A DNA stretch of 64,000 bases from JANOZM01 sp031429355 (GTDB lineage Bacteria; Pseudomonadota; Gammaproteobacteria; Burkholderiales; Burkholderiaceae_E): assembly GCA_031429355.1 (NCBI GenBank), contig JANOZM010000012.1:96207-160206 (forward strand). Reading direction: 5' to 3'. Under the pieces are notes generated by a model. It was not told where the DNA came from. It searched no databases and saw only the letters and a program-made list of their open reading frames with translations. Position numbers and translations under genes: made by a program. Shown piece by piece: positions 1 through 7,437 of this stretch (the stretch's first letter is position 1; each line of letters opens with the position of its first letter).

Positions 1-1
1 T

Positions 2-445
2 ATGGTTGCGGCCGGCGGTATTTGCGATGGCCGTGGCATGGCTGCTGCATTTGCCTTAGGCGCCGAAGCGATTCAGATGGGAACACGTTTTGTGAGTGCT
101 TTAGAAAGCCCAGTTCATGCAAATTACAAAAATGCGATTGTGAGCACGCAAGCAACTGACACATTGATGTTAAACAAAAAATCAACCCCTTGCATTCGCG
201 CTTTAAAATCCCAACGCACCCAAGCCATTTACGAGGCAGGTGTGATGAGTTTTGAAGCGCTAAGCGGCATCCAACGGGTTTACTTCGACGGCGATATGGA
301 AGCAGCCCCAGCGCTTGCCGGACAAAGTGCCGGGCTGATTCACGAAGTCAAATCAGCCGAGCAAATTATTACGGATACTGTTGCAGAGTTTTTTAGCATT
401 ATGAAACGCATGGGCGCTTTAAGTGCGGGGCAGAATTTTGGCTAA
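2..445 (+). CDS. Nitronate monooxygenase family protein, C-terminal part (cut by window edge)
   Basis: The visible 147 residues match the end of the nitronate monooxygenase / 2-nitropropane dioxygenase family, FMN enzymes of TIM-barrel fold that oxidise alkyl nitronates. The marker is the phosphate-binding loop near the start, AAGGICDGRGMAAAFALGA followed by EAIQMGTRF, which is highly typical of the family. The 5' part of the gene lies outside the window, so the ATG at position 2 is internal and not a start. The stop is TAA at 443-445. The next gene starts only 15 bases later and may be co-transcribed. The substrate cannot be told from this fragment. Confidence 0.85.
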   Translation: MVAAGGICDGRGMAAAFALGAEAIQMGTRFVSALESPVHANYKNAIVSTQATDTLMLNKKSTPCIRALKSQRTQAIYEAGVMSFEALSGIQRVYFDGDMEAAPALAGQSAGLIHEVKSAEQIITDTVAEFFSIMKRMGALSAGQNFG

Positions 446-460
446 CAATCGGATATTCAA

Positions 461-1597
461 TTGAATATTAGCAGCGCATTTGACGGTGGCAACATCATTG
501 TCCGATCGATTGATGGCAACCAAGCAAATCTAGAGATAGCTCTGGACCAACATTGCAATCACTATCAATGGTTTTATTTTTGTGTAGAAGGCGTCTTAGG
601 TCGCAAGATCACCCTAAGCATTAACAATGCCGGCACAAGCTCTTTTCCTAAAGGCTGGTCGAACTATCGGGCACGCTATAGTGCCGATGGCATCGATTGG
701 AGGCAAGAAGCTAACACTTCGTTTTCGGCTGGCGTGCTGACTGTCGAACATCAATGTAACGCTGATCGAATCTGGTTTGCTTACTTTGCACCTTACACTA
801 CCGAGCGTCATCACCAACTGATTGCAAGAATGGTCCAACGGCCCGAAGTGAGGCATTCGGTTTTGGGTCGCAGCGTCGAAAATCGCTCAATAGATTATTT
901 GCAACTGGGCACTCAATCAGCCAATGCCAAACAGATATGGTTGTTCGCGCGACAACACCCTGGCGAATCAATGTCGCAATGGTGGATTGAAGGTGCACTT
1001 GAAATGCTTGTTGCGCCAGAAAATAAAAACGATGCGGTGCTTGCTCAGCAGCTTTTAGAGCAGTGCTGTTTTCATATTGTGCCCAATATGAATCCCGATG
1101 GTAGCGCGCGTGGCCATTTACGCACGAATGCACTGGGCATCGATTTGAATCGTCAGTGGCAAAGCCCAAGCAAAGAGCAAAGTCCTGAAGTGTTTTATGT
1201 TTGGCAACAGATGCTCAAGACAGGCGTAAATTTTGCGATGGATATTCATGGTGACGAAACTATTGCGGCAAATTTTGTTGCGGGCTTTAAAGGAATTCCT
1301 AATTTGAGCGCAGAAAATTGGGCTTTATTTATCCAGTTTAGAACCCAACTAACCGCGCTGCACCACGATTTTCAAGACCAGCTTGGTTACCCCGATGCTG
1401 CTCCGGGTCAAGCGAATCTTACGATCGCAACCAATGCAATTGCCAATCATTTTGGCTGCGTAGCGCTCACTTTAGAGATGCCGTTTAAAGATCATGATGC
1501 CAATCCTATGCCTTTGTACGGCTGGAACCCTCAGCGTTGTAAAGAATTGGCGCGAGCCTGTTTAACAACGTTGGCTGGCTTGATTAAGAGTTTATAA
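461..1597 (+). CDS. M14-family zinc carboxypeptidase, cytosolic carboxypeptidase-like
   Basis: A 378-residue metallopeptidase of the M14 family, closest in layout to the cytosolic (Nna1/CCP-like) subgroup. An N-terminal beta domain (about residues 1-125, with QWFYF) precedes the catalytic domain. The zinc ligands can be read: H166 and E169 in RQHPGES and H263 in MDIHGDE; E339 in LTLEMPF is the likely catalytic glutamate. NMNPDGSARGH and GIDLNRQW are family motifs around substrate-binding residues. There is no signal peptide, so it is probably cytoplasmic. The start is TTG at 461 with no good ribosome-binding site; no ATG lies nearby upstream in frame. The substrate is unknown; related bacterial enzymes act on peptide C-termini. 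Confidence 0.88.
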   Translation: MNISSAFDGGNIIVRSIDGNQANLEIALDQHCNHYQWFYFCVEGVLGRKITLSINNAGTSSFPKGWSNYRARYSADGIDWRQEANTSFSAGVLTVEHQCNADRIWFAYFAPYTTERHHQLIARMVQRPEVRHSVLGRSVENRSIDYLQLGTQSANAKQIWLFARQHPGESMSQWWIEGALEMLVAPENKNDAVLAQQLLEQCCFHIVPNMNPDGSARGHLRTNALGIDLNRQWQSPSKEQSPEVFYVWQQMLKTGVNFAMDIHGDETIAANFVAGFKGIPNLSAENWALFIQFRTQLTALHHDFQDQLGYPDAAPGQANLTIATNAIANHFGCVALTLEMPFKDHDANPMPLYGWNPQRCKELARACLTTLAGLIKSL

Positions 1598-1912
1598 AAT
1601 TTAATGTAAAAACGTTTCAATATCACCAAAAAAACGTACCCATCGCGATATCACTAGGCTAAATTAATTGTACGGATGTATGAGATAGACCCGCTGCGTT
1701 GCGAGCGCTGAGGCGGGTTAATGAGGATTGTCGCGTTTGTGATTCAGGCAAGCGAAATCAAATCGATTTTAGAGCCCCTCGGTTTGCCAGCCTCAGTACC
1801 CAGAATACGCAAGGCATGCGAACCACTGCAAAGCCGCTTGGCATACTTTCTAATGTTCGAGTTGTTTCGTTAAGTGTGCTGGCGCACAGATCAAACAAGC
1901 TCCCCAAGTTAG
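1598..1912. other. Intergenic stretch without a convincing gene
   Basis: An open frame of 72 codons runs through this region but has no recognisable protein, no ribosome-binding site and odd composition, so I do not call it. An inverted repeat ACCCGC/GCGGGT (1689-1694 and 1713-1718) could form a stem downstream of the carboxypeptidase, but it has no T-tract, so it is a weak terminator at best. The promoter of the following operon should lie here; I see no clear -10/-35 pair. Confidence 0.4.
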
Positions 1913-1924
1913 ATTAATAGCCCG

Positions 1925-2752
1925 TTGCAGCGCAACTTGTTGTCATCGGCTTCTCGCAAACTCAGAGGACGCAGCTTGCCTTTCAACACTATTATTTACG
2001 TGCCATTCGACGCTGCGCATCCCTTGCACTCGTTGATACAGGACGCTTCTCCCTGTAACGCAGCGCCTGTCGCGGAGGCCGGTGATCGCCTGTTTCAAAT
2101 TCGCACTGCCGATTCGGAGGGCCAACGCAGCTCTGCCAGTATTTTGATCAATCGAATGTATGCAACTCGCGGCTACTTTAGCTCTCCGTTGGGTGCCCAA
2201 CAGTTGCCCACTCGAATTACCTTGATAGCAAGTGCTGCTGGATACACCATCGGTACCATCACCATCGGCTTTGATTCGCCGCTTGGTCTGAATGCTGATG
2301 ACCCATTCATTACCGAGACAACGTTGCTTCGCACAGCAGGCCGTCTCCTGTGCGAGTTTACAAAGTTGGCTATCGACAGCATAGTGCGCTCTAAAAGGGT
2401 GCTTGCCTGCTTGTTTCACGTCGCCTACATTTACGCCCATCGCATGATGCACTTTGACGACTTGTTGATCGAAGTGAATCCTCGACACCGGCGGTATTAC
2501 GAACTCATGTTGGGCTTTGAAGTGAAGGGGATCCAGCGAATCAATCCCCGTGTGAATGCACCGGCCGTGTTGCTACGTTTGAACTTTGATCACGCCCGCG
2601 CACAGATTGCGCTGTTTGGTGGTAAGCCAGAAATGGGTGACCATCTACGATCGCTCTATCCCTACTTTTTTTCAAGCACTGAAGAAGCTAGCATCATCGA
2701 ACGGTTGCTGCGCACCCAACCTGATGCGGCCTATACACCGCAGCACCCATGA
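1925..2752 (+). CDS. FeeM-like N-acyl amino acid synthase (GNAT fold)
   Basis: A 275-residue protein resembling the FeeM family of long-chain N-acyl amino acid synthases, which transfer a fatty acyl chain from acyl-ACP to the amino group of an amino acid. Visible features are the GNAT-like core with FQIRTADSEGQRSSA, the central strand region TRITLIASAAGYTIGTITIG, and the C-terminal block LIEVNPRHRRYYELMLGFE, typical of this group. No signal peptide or membrane segment is seen. The start is TTG at 1925; the frame is closed by TAG at 1910, so little choice remains. It overlaps the next gene by 4 bases (ATGA), so it is the first gene of a three-gene operon. Published work (Craig, Cherry and Brady 2011) links such synthases to PEP-CTERM/exosortase genomes; a PEP-CTERM gene follows here. 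The acyl donor and amino acid are not predictable from sequence. Confidence 0.75.
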   Translation: MQRNLLSSASRKLRGRSLPFNTIIYVPFDAAHPLHSLIQDASPCNAAPVAEAGDRLFQIRTADSEGQRSSASILINRMYATRGYFSSPLGAQQLPTRITLIASAAGYTIGTITIGFDSPLGLNADDPFITETTLLRTAGRLLCEFTKLAIDSIVRSKRVLACLFHVAYIYAHRMMHFDDLLIEVNPRHRRYYELMLGFEVKGIQRINPRVNAPAVLLRLNFDHARAQIALFGGKPEMGDHLRSLYPYFFSSTEEASIIERLLRTQPDAAYTPQHP

Positions 2753-3651
2753 CTAATCAATCGCCAAATAAAGGCGTTGATAACGAAACAGCCTATTTCT
2801 CTTACGATTTTGCGTTTTCGCGCAATTTGGGCTGGTTACTTGAAAGTGAACAGCTGCGCTTAAAGCAGACTCGTGTATGCATAGCGGGGCTGGGAGGCGT
2901 GGGCGGCGTTCATTTGCTCACACTCGCGCGTCTAGGCGTTGGTGCGTTTTCAGTGGCGGACTTTGATACTTATGCGTTGGCAAATTTCAACCGCCAAGTC
3001 GGTGCAACGATGTCCACTCTTGGCAAGAAAAAAACTGATGTGATGATCGCGATGGCTCTTGACATCAACCCAGATATTGACATTCGCGTATTCGATCAGG
3101 GGTTGGACGGTAACAATCTAGATGCGTTTTTAAAAGACGGTAGTGTCTATCTTGATGGGCTAGATTTTTTTGCTTTACCTGTACGACGATTGGTTTTTGC
3201 GCGCTGCCGCGCCTTGGGTATTCCGGCCGTCACAGTCGCGCCGCTAGGCATGGGTGCGGCTTTACTCAATTTTTTGCCGGGCGGGATGAGTTTTGATGAT
3301 TACTTTCAGTTTGAAGGTCAAACCGAAGACGAGCAAGCGCTGCGTTTTTTGGTCGGCCTATCACCCAGTATGTTGCAAATGTCTTACCTAGTTGACCGCA
3401 GCAGGGTAGATTTAGCGCAGCGACGCGGTCCTTCGACCGCCATCGCGGTGCAGTTATGCAGCGGTGTGGCGGCAGCGCAGGTCTTAAAACTAGTGTTGGG
3501 TCGCGGCAAAGTGATTGCTGCACCACGAGGCCTACACTTTGATGCCTACACCAATCAAATGCACCGAACCTGGAGACCTGGTGGCAATCGCAATCCTATC
3601 CAGCGCTTGTTGTTGCGTCTGGCTAAGCGCCAATTGAGAAGTGCTTCGTGA
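2749..3651 (+). CDS. ThiF/E1-like adenylyltransferase
   Basis: A 300-residue E1-like protein of the ThiF/MoeB/HesA superfamily. The nucleotide-binding loop is AGLGGVGGVHLLTLARLG (about residue 45 on), followed by the acidic strand VADFDTYALANFNRQ and the lysine-rich GKKKTDV that in relatives contact ATP. Members adenylate a carboxyl group, usually the C-terminal glycine of a ubiquitin-like protein, sometimes a small-molecule or peptide carboxylate. No CxxC zinc pairs are present, unlike MoeB/ThiF. No ubiquitin-like partner is encoded nearby. It overlaps both neighbours by 4 bases, implying translational coupling with the FeeM-like synthase and the nitroreductase. With the next gene it matches, in order, the two halves of mycobacterial Rv1355c-type proteins (ThiF plus nitroreductase). 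Family assignment is firm; the reaction is not known. Confidence 0.85.
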   Translation: MTNQSPNKGVDNETAYFSYDFAFSRNLGWLLESEQLRLKQTRVCIAGLGGVGGVHLLTLARLGVGAFSVADFDTYALANFNRQVGATMSTLGKKKTDVMIAMALDINPDIDIRVFDQGLDGNNLDAFLKDGSVYLDGLDFFALPVRRLVFARCRALGIPAVTVAPLGMGAALLNFLPGGMSFDDYFQFEGQTEDEQALRFLVGLSPSMLQMSYLVDRSRVDLAQRRGPSTAIAVQLCSGVAAAQVLKLVLGRGKVIAAPRGLHFDAYTNQMHRTWRPGGNRNPIQRLLLRLAKRQLRSAS

Positions 3652-4730
3652 TTCCACAAGAGGAGGTGCTGCATCAAATATTGACCGCTGGAATTCAAGC
3701 GCCGTCGGCTGAAAATATTCACTACTTTTGGTTGGAGGTGGGCGAGCGAACCGTCACGCTACATGCCACTGGCTACGCTACATGGATAAAGCGTCCAGAC
3801 TTGAAAATGTTAGCGCTGATGTCCTATGGCGCGGTGGTTGAAAACATCACACTCAAAGCGCATGCCCTAGGTTTTGCGACCCATGAGACCTGGCGATTCG
3901 ACTCGTCGCGCGTAGTTGAACTAAGCTGGCAGCCCGCCACGCAAACACTCGATCCGCTCGAGAGGGCCATCGAAACTCGCCACACCAACCGTCGTTTTTA
4001 TCAACGCACGCCGGTAGCAATCGATATTCTGGAAAAGATCAGCGTTGCAGTAAATTCTGTGCCTGGCGCGCGCGTTCATTGGTTGTCCAGCAGACCACAG
4101 CGCAGGTTGGCGTTAAACTTGATGCGCATCGCTGAAACCGAACGCTTTCGTCGTAAGGGCCTTCACCATGAAATGTTTAACGCTATTCGTTTTGAGCGTG
4201 GCTGGGATGGAACGGTGACCGAGGGCTTGCCCCCCGCGGCCTTGCAGGTAGAAGTTCCCATGCGAAGGCCGTTCGCTTGGTTGCGCCATTGGAGTTTGAT
4301 GCGCGTAGCCAACATGATCGGTTCGCATCTCGCTTTGGGCCTGCGTTCAGGTTATTTGCCCTGTGCATTGGCACCTCATATTGGCTTGCTGCTGTTAAAC
4401 GGGGCGAACAAAGATGCGACTCATGTACAGGCAGGGCGCGCTCTGCAGCGATTCTGGCTGGCAACTGAGCACTACGGACTGGCGTTTCAACCAATGGCGG
4501 CAGCGACGGTTTTAGTGCAACAAATCAGTGCGCCAGATTGGGTTAGTGCGAACACGCAAAATCGATTAAATAACCGCTTGCAAGCGCTCGGCGCAGAGCT
4601 TGGTGTAGCGTTTGGTGTAAAGGCCCCCCCAGCGCGGCCGACTATGTTTTTTCGATTGGGGCGCGCACCAGAGCCCACCGCAGTTGCCGGTAGGCGAGCG
4701 CTGCAATATTTTTTAAAGCCACCGGCTTAA
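3648..4730 (+). CDS. Nitroreductase-like protein (Rv1355c C-terminal type)
   Basis: A 360-residue protein with the nitroreductase-like FMN fold of the Acg/Rv1355c type. The opening ILTAGIQAPSAENIHYFWLEV carries the phosphate-contacting pattern of the fold; ERAIETRHTNRRFYQRTPV is the classic R-x-S/T-x-R-x-F/Y-like block. A central stretch (about residues 210-250) is hydrophobic and may be an insertion or membrane-associated segment. The start is GTG at 3648, overlapping the ThiF gene by 4 bases. Some Acg-like proteins bind FMN but do not reduce nitro compounds, so the name says little about the reaction. In the operon context it could oxidise or reduce an adenylated N-acyl amino acid, but that is inference. 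Confidence 0.72.
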   Translation: MIPQEEVLHQILTAGIQAPSAENIHYFWLEVGERTVTLHATGYATWIKRPDLKMLALMSYGAVVENITLKAHALGFATHETWRFDSSRVVELSWQPATQTLDPLERAIETRHTNRRFYQRTPVAIDILEKISVAVNSVPGARVHWLSSRPQRRLALNLMRIAETERFRRKGLHHEMFNAIRFERGWDGTVTEGLPPAALQVEVPMRRPFAWLRHWSLMRVANMIGSHLALGLRSGYLPCALAPHIGLLLLNGANKDATHVQAGRALQRFWLATEHYGLAFQPMAAATVLVQQISAPDWVSANTQNRLNNRLQALGAELGVAFGVKAPPARPTMFFRLGRAPEPTAVAGRRALQYFLKPPA

Positions 4731-4807
4731 CCTTCCGCTTTAAGTGTTGTAGCGAACAGACCGCCGAAAAACCCCCACATAAGCTCATGTTGAGACCTGT
4801 TTAAAAA

Positions 4808-4842
4808 AACGGGATCTATGTACCGACTCGTACGATCCCGTT
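4808..4842. promoter_or_regulatory. Long inverted repeat upstream of the PEP-CTERM gene
   Basis: AACGGGATC (4808-4816) is perfectly complementary to GATCCCGTT (4834-4842), and an inner GTAC/GTAC pair (4820-4823, 4830-4833) extends the stem. A run of A precedes it, so on the minus strand it looks like a stem followed by T residues. No minus-strand gene ends here. It sits about 20 bases ahead of the ribosome-binding site of the PEP-CTERM gene and may be an operator or a 5'-UTR structure. Confidence 0.5.
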
Positions 4843-4872
4843 CGAGCGTCACTAAACAGTTTGGAACTCACC

Positions 4873-5694
4873 ATGACAATCATCCCTTTCTCGCGCATAC
4901 CTCGCGTCCCAAAACCACTAGCGATTCGTACGGCCTTGGTCGTAGCTCTAACTGCCGTGTGCTCCAGCGCCTCTGCGCTGCCTACTTTTACATTCAATCC
5001 GGCTGGAGTGGGCTTGTCCGGTCCTGCCTTCACAGCCGACAATATGTTGATTTCAGACTACGCCACCGTACGGTTTGGCGCGGGAAACACCTTCAGTGAA
5101 ACTGGGTTCTTGTCAATTAGTGGGGCACAACTTGGCGGCAATACTTTGATACCTAGCGGTTTGAATGGCAGCTACGGGATGTACATTAGTTTCAGCGGCA
5201 CTGGCAACACTGGGCCGGGTAACCCCAGCCTGGTCGGTACCTCGGGAACGTTCAGTACCTTGAACTACACTCTATATGGATATAACGGCGCAGCAACCTT
5301 TGGTTTTGATGCCAGCAACAACCCAACCGAAACCGCTAGTGGCGAGATAATATTGGCTACTGGCAGCTTGATTTCTGGAACGGTATCAACGTCGCCCGCA
5401 GGTGCTGGAAACTTTACGCCAAGTGCCGCCGCTGACTTGACTTTCATTACCGCAGCCGATGCCGCCACGTTTTTTGTAGCACCAATTCCGTTTTACAACG
5501 TTGCTTTGTCCTCGTTCACCAATACGTCGTCGCAAGTTACCCGTTTCGACGGGGGATTTAGCATAAGGCAAGGTGGCGGTTCGTTTAATTTTGCTCCTAC
5601 AGCCGTGCCATTGCCGGGCTCTTATGCGTTGACCTTCGCAGGTTTGTGTGCATTGGGTCTTGCCAATCGCCGGCGTAAATCGAGTAAGGACTAA
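4873..5694 (+). CDS. PEP-CTERM sorting-domain protein, secreted
   Basis: A 273-residue exported protein. The N-terminus has a signal peptide with basic region and hydrophobic core ending near ASALPTF. The body is rich in Gly, Ser, Thr and Asn with no catalytic motif I recognise. The C-terminus carries the tripartite PEP-CTERM signal: VPLPGS, a hydrophobic helix (YALTFAGLCALGLA) and the basic tail NRRRKSS. Such tails are recognised by exosortase (EpsH/XrtA type) for cleavage and anchoring in exopolysaccharide-producing bacteria. I chose ATG 4873 over the upstream TTG 4861 because GGA at 4863-4865 gives a usable ribosome-binding site. It is separated from the FeeM operon by 142 bases that hold a strong inverted repeat. 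No exosortase gene is in the window. Confidence 0.9.
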   Translation: MTIIPFSRIPRVPKPLAIRTALVVALTAVCSSASALPTFTFNPAGVGLSGPAFTADNMLISDYATVRFGAGNTFSETGFLSISGAQLGGNTLIPSGLNGSYGMYISFSGTGNTGPGNPSLVGTSGTFSTLNYTLYGYNGAATFGFDASNNPTETASGEIILATGSLISGTVSTSPAGAGNFTPSAAADLTFITAADAATFFVAPIPFYNVALSSFTNTSSQVTRFDGGFSIRQGGGSFNFAPTAVPLPGSYALTFAGLCALGLANRRRKSSKD

Positions 5695-5777
5695 GTCGCT
5701 CGCGAATTAGGATCGCGCACTTTAATCAGCTACTGCGGTTTTGCGTGAACCATCTGGCCAGTAGCGATTTCCGAATT

Positions 5778-5805
5778 AAAGGCGGTGGCCCTTCAACGCC
5801 TTTTT
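5778..5805 (+). terminator. Rho-independent terminator after the PEP-CTERM gene
   Basis: Stem AAAGGCG (5778-5784) with CGCCTTT (5797-5803), followed by further T residues. It lies 84 bases after the PEP-CTERM stop and before tspO. Confidence 0.6.
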
Positions 5806-5853
5806 ACGCTCTACAATCAAAGCTTTTCTCAGTAACGGAAGGCAAGTAGAAAG

Positions 5854-6261
5854 ATGGATAGCATCACTTCAACAACAGCTTGGTACGCTGCACTACAGCA
5901 ACCATTCTTTGCGCCACCGGCATGGGTATTTGGCCCGGTTTGGAGCGTGCTTTACGTCATCATTACGGTAAGTTTCGGTTATGTTTTCTATCTCGCATTA
6001 AAGAAGCGATTGCCTTGGGGCGTGTTCCTTCCGTTTGGATTAAACCTAGTATTCAATCTGGCTTTTTCACCCTTGCAGTTCGGCTTAAAAAATAATTTCT
6101 TGGCCTCAATCGATATTCTGCTTATCTTGGCAACCTTGCTATGGGCGATACGTACAATCTGGCCGAAGGTAAGGTGGGTCGCCTTTGTGAATATTCCGTA
6201 CTTACTTTGGGTGTCGTTTGCTACAATCTTACAGCTCAGCATTACTTGGTTGAATCGCTGA
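5854..6261 (+). CDS. tspO: TspO/MBR family membrane protein
   Basis: A 135-residue protein with five hydrophobic segments, the TspO/translocator-protein architecture. The family signature near the N-terminus is clear: WYAALQQPFFAPPAWVFGPVW followed by LYVIITVS. Bacterial TspO binds porphyrins and related ligands in the membrane and affects tetrapyrrole and stress responses. It is slightly shorter than the common 150-160 residues but nothing essential appears lost. The start ATG has a purine-rich upstream region (GGAAGGCAAG). It stands alone between a terminator and the convergent MerR gene. Confidence 0.92.
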   Translation: MDSITSTTAWYAALQQPFFAPPAWVFGPVWSVLYVIITVSFGYVFYLALKKRLPWGVFLPFGLNLVFNLAFSPLQFGLKNNFLASIDILLILATLLWAIRTIWPKVRWVAFVNIPYLLWVSFATILQLSITWLNR

Positions 6262-6413
6262 CGAGAGAAAATTTATCCGCGATTAAGCCAATGCCTGTAG
6301 CTAAAGAGGGCGCATCGCGATTCTTAATTCAAAAGATATGCAATTAGGGACCAGCATTCAAGGTGTGCAGATTTTCGATCCTTTCAAACCCAATCTGCTT
6401 TGATCGCAGTAAA

Positions 6414-6884
6414 TTATAGCGAGGGGTGATTTTTCCGCCGCTGCTTGGCAATGAGAGGTGCATCCGCTTGCTGATGCAGTGCTTCAATCAGTTTGCAACG
6501 GTCGTCCTCGCCATTGCAGCGACTGCGTAAATCGATCAAACTCGTCTCCAATGCATGCAGCTCTTTAAGCCGTTCGCGGACATGGCCGATGTGATCATCC
6601 AAGGTTTCGCGTGCGGTCGCGCAATCGCGTTTTTTTCGCAAATCTAAGTTCAGCAGCGAGCGCACCTCGTTTAGCGTCATATCCAAGCTGCGCAATTGCC
6701 GAATAAAGCGCAGCTGGTGAATATCTTCATCGCTATAAAAACGGTAGCTATTCGCACTAATTCCCTGAGGGCGTATGAGCTTTTCTTTTTCGTAAAAGCG
6801 AATGTTGACGCTGCTAATCCCGCTTCTCTTTGCGGCCTCGCCAATCAAATAACTTGCCTTGGTTTTGGGGTTTTTAGAAGACAT
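6414..6884 (-). CDS. MerR-family metal-responsive regulator, CadR/PbrR type
   Basis: A 156-residue regulator. Residues about 12-80 form the MerR winged helix (IGEAAKRSGISSVNIRFYE, then RFYSDEDIHQLRFIRQLRSLDM). The dimerisation helix and metal loop follow. Cysteines are placed as in CadR/PbrR: one in KRDCATARE and two in RCNGEDDRCKLIEAL, the ligands used for Cd(II)/Pb(II) there. Such proteins twist a long-spacer promoter to activate it on metal binding. The start codon lies 2 bases from the -35 of the divergent promoter at 6887-6917, so it probably represses its own transcription. Metal specificity (Cd, Pb, Zn) is inferred from family resemblance, and no metal exporter is next to it. Confidence 0.88.
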   Translation of the reverse strand: MSSKNPKTKASYLIGEAAKRSGISSVNIRFYEKEKLIRPQGISANSYRFYSDEDIHQLRFIRQLRSLDMTLNEVRSLLNLDLRKKRDCATARETLDDHIGHVRERLKELHALETSLIDLRSRCNGEDDRCKLIEALHQQADAPLIAKQRRKNHPSL

Positions 6885-6886
6885 GC

Positions 6887-6917
6887 TTGACCTTGAAGTG
6901 GCTTTAAGGTTTTAAAT
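6887..6917 (+). promoter_or_regulatory. MerR-type promoter with 19-bp spacer and dyad operator
   Basis: The -35 TTGACC (6887-6892) and -10 TTAAAT (6912-6917) are 19 bases apart, the over-long spacing that is the hallmark of MerR-activated promoters. A dyad ACCTT/AAGGT (6890-6894 and 6906-6910 within the spacer) forms the operator. It points at the SRPBCC/DUF3703 operon, with the adjacent divergent MerR gene as the obvious regulator. Confidence 0.85.
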
Positions 6918-6953
6918 GATGCCACACATACCAAAAAAAGCGTACGGACCTTC

Positions 6954-7424
6954 ATGGCTATCATTAAAATTTCTACTCGCTTGAACGCACCGCTGCAACA
7001 AGTGGCAGAGCACATTACTAAACCCGCCTTGCTGGTTTATGTGGCAGCACCGCTGGTACAACTTCAGCCGGTGCATCCCGCGCAATGGCCTGAGCAATGG
7101 TCGGACGGCGGGCAATACCGCGTTCAACTTTGGCAATTTGGTTTTATTCCACTGGGATGGCAAATCATTCGCACGGAAATAGTAAGCGCTCAGGCTGACC
7201 ATTTTATTTTCCGTGATCGCGGCCAAGGTAGATTGGCGAAGACTTGGGACCACTCAATCACGCTTATCAAGGCAGGCGACACAACCACGCTTTACAGCGA
7301 CAGCATAGAAATAAGAGCGGGCTTGCTCACGCCTATTGTGGTCGGTTTCGCAGCGATTTTTTACCGATGGCGGCAGCATCGCTGGCATCGATTGATTGCA
7401 AACCAGTTCAACTATTCACGATAA
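6954..7424 (+). CDS. SRPBCC-superfamily ligand-binding protein
   Basis: A 156-residue protein with the START/SRPBCC pattern: a first strand KISTRLNAPLQQVAEHITKP, then alternating strands (YRVQLWQFGFIPLGWQIIRT, FIFRDRGQG), the WDHSITL strand and a C-terminal helix. Such folds bind hydrophobic ligands in a deep cavity; some are cyclases, many are uncharacterised. No catalytic set is evident. It is the first gene under the MerR promoter, with a modest GGA ribosome-binding site at 6946-6948. Its partner downstream is a DUF3703 gene. A role in metal or stress response is inferred from this regulation only. Confidence 0.7.
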   Translation: MAIIKISTRLNAPLQQVAEHITKPALLVYVAAPLVQLQPVHPAQWPEQWSDGGQYRVQLWQFGFIPLGWQIIRTEIVSAQADHFIFRDRGQGRLAKTWDHSITLIKAGDTTTLYSDSIEIRAGLLTPIVVGFAAIFYRWRQHRWHRLIANQFNYSR

Positions 7425-7437
7425 ATTTAATCGCAAA

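Noticed and set aside
614..1169. Two minus-strand open frames inside the carboxypeptidase gene
   Set aside because: They lie opposite a gene whose zinc and catalytic residues are fully conserved, and their translations have no family features.
1699..1917. 72-codon open frame before the FeeM-like gene
   Set aside because: No ribosome-binding site, no recognisable protein and composition unlike neighbouring genes.
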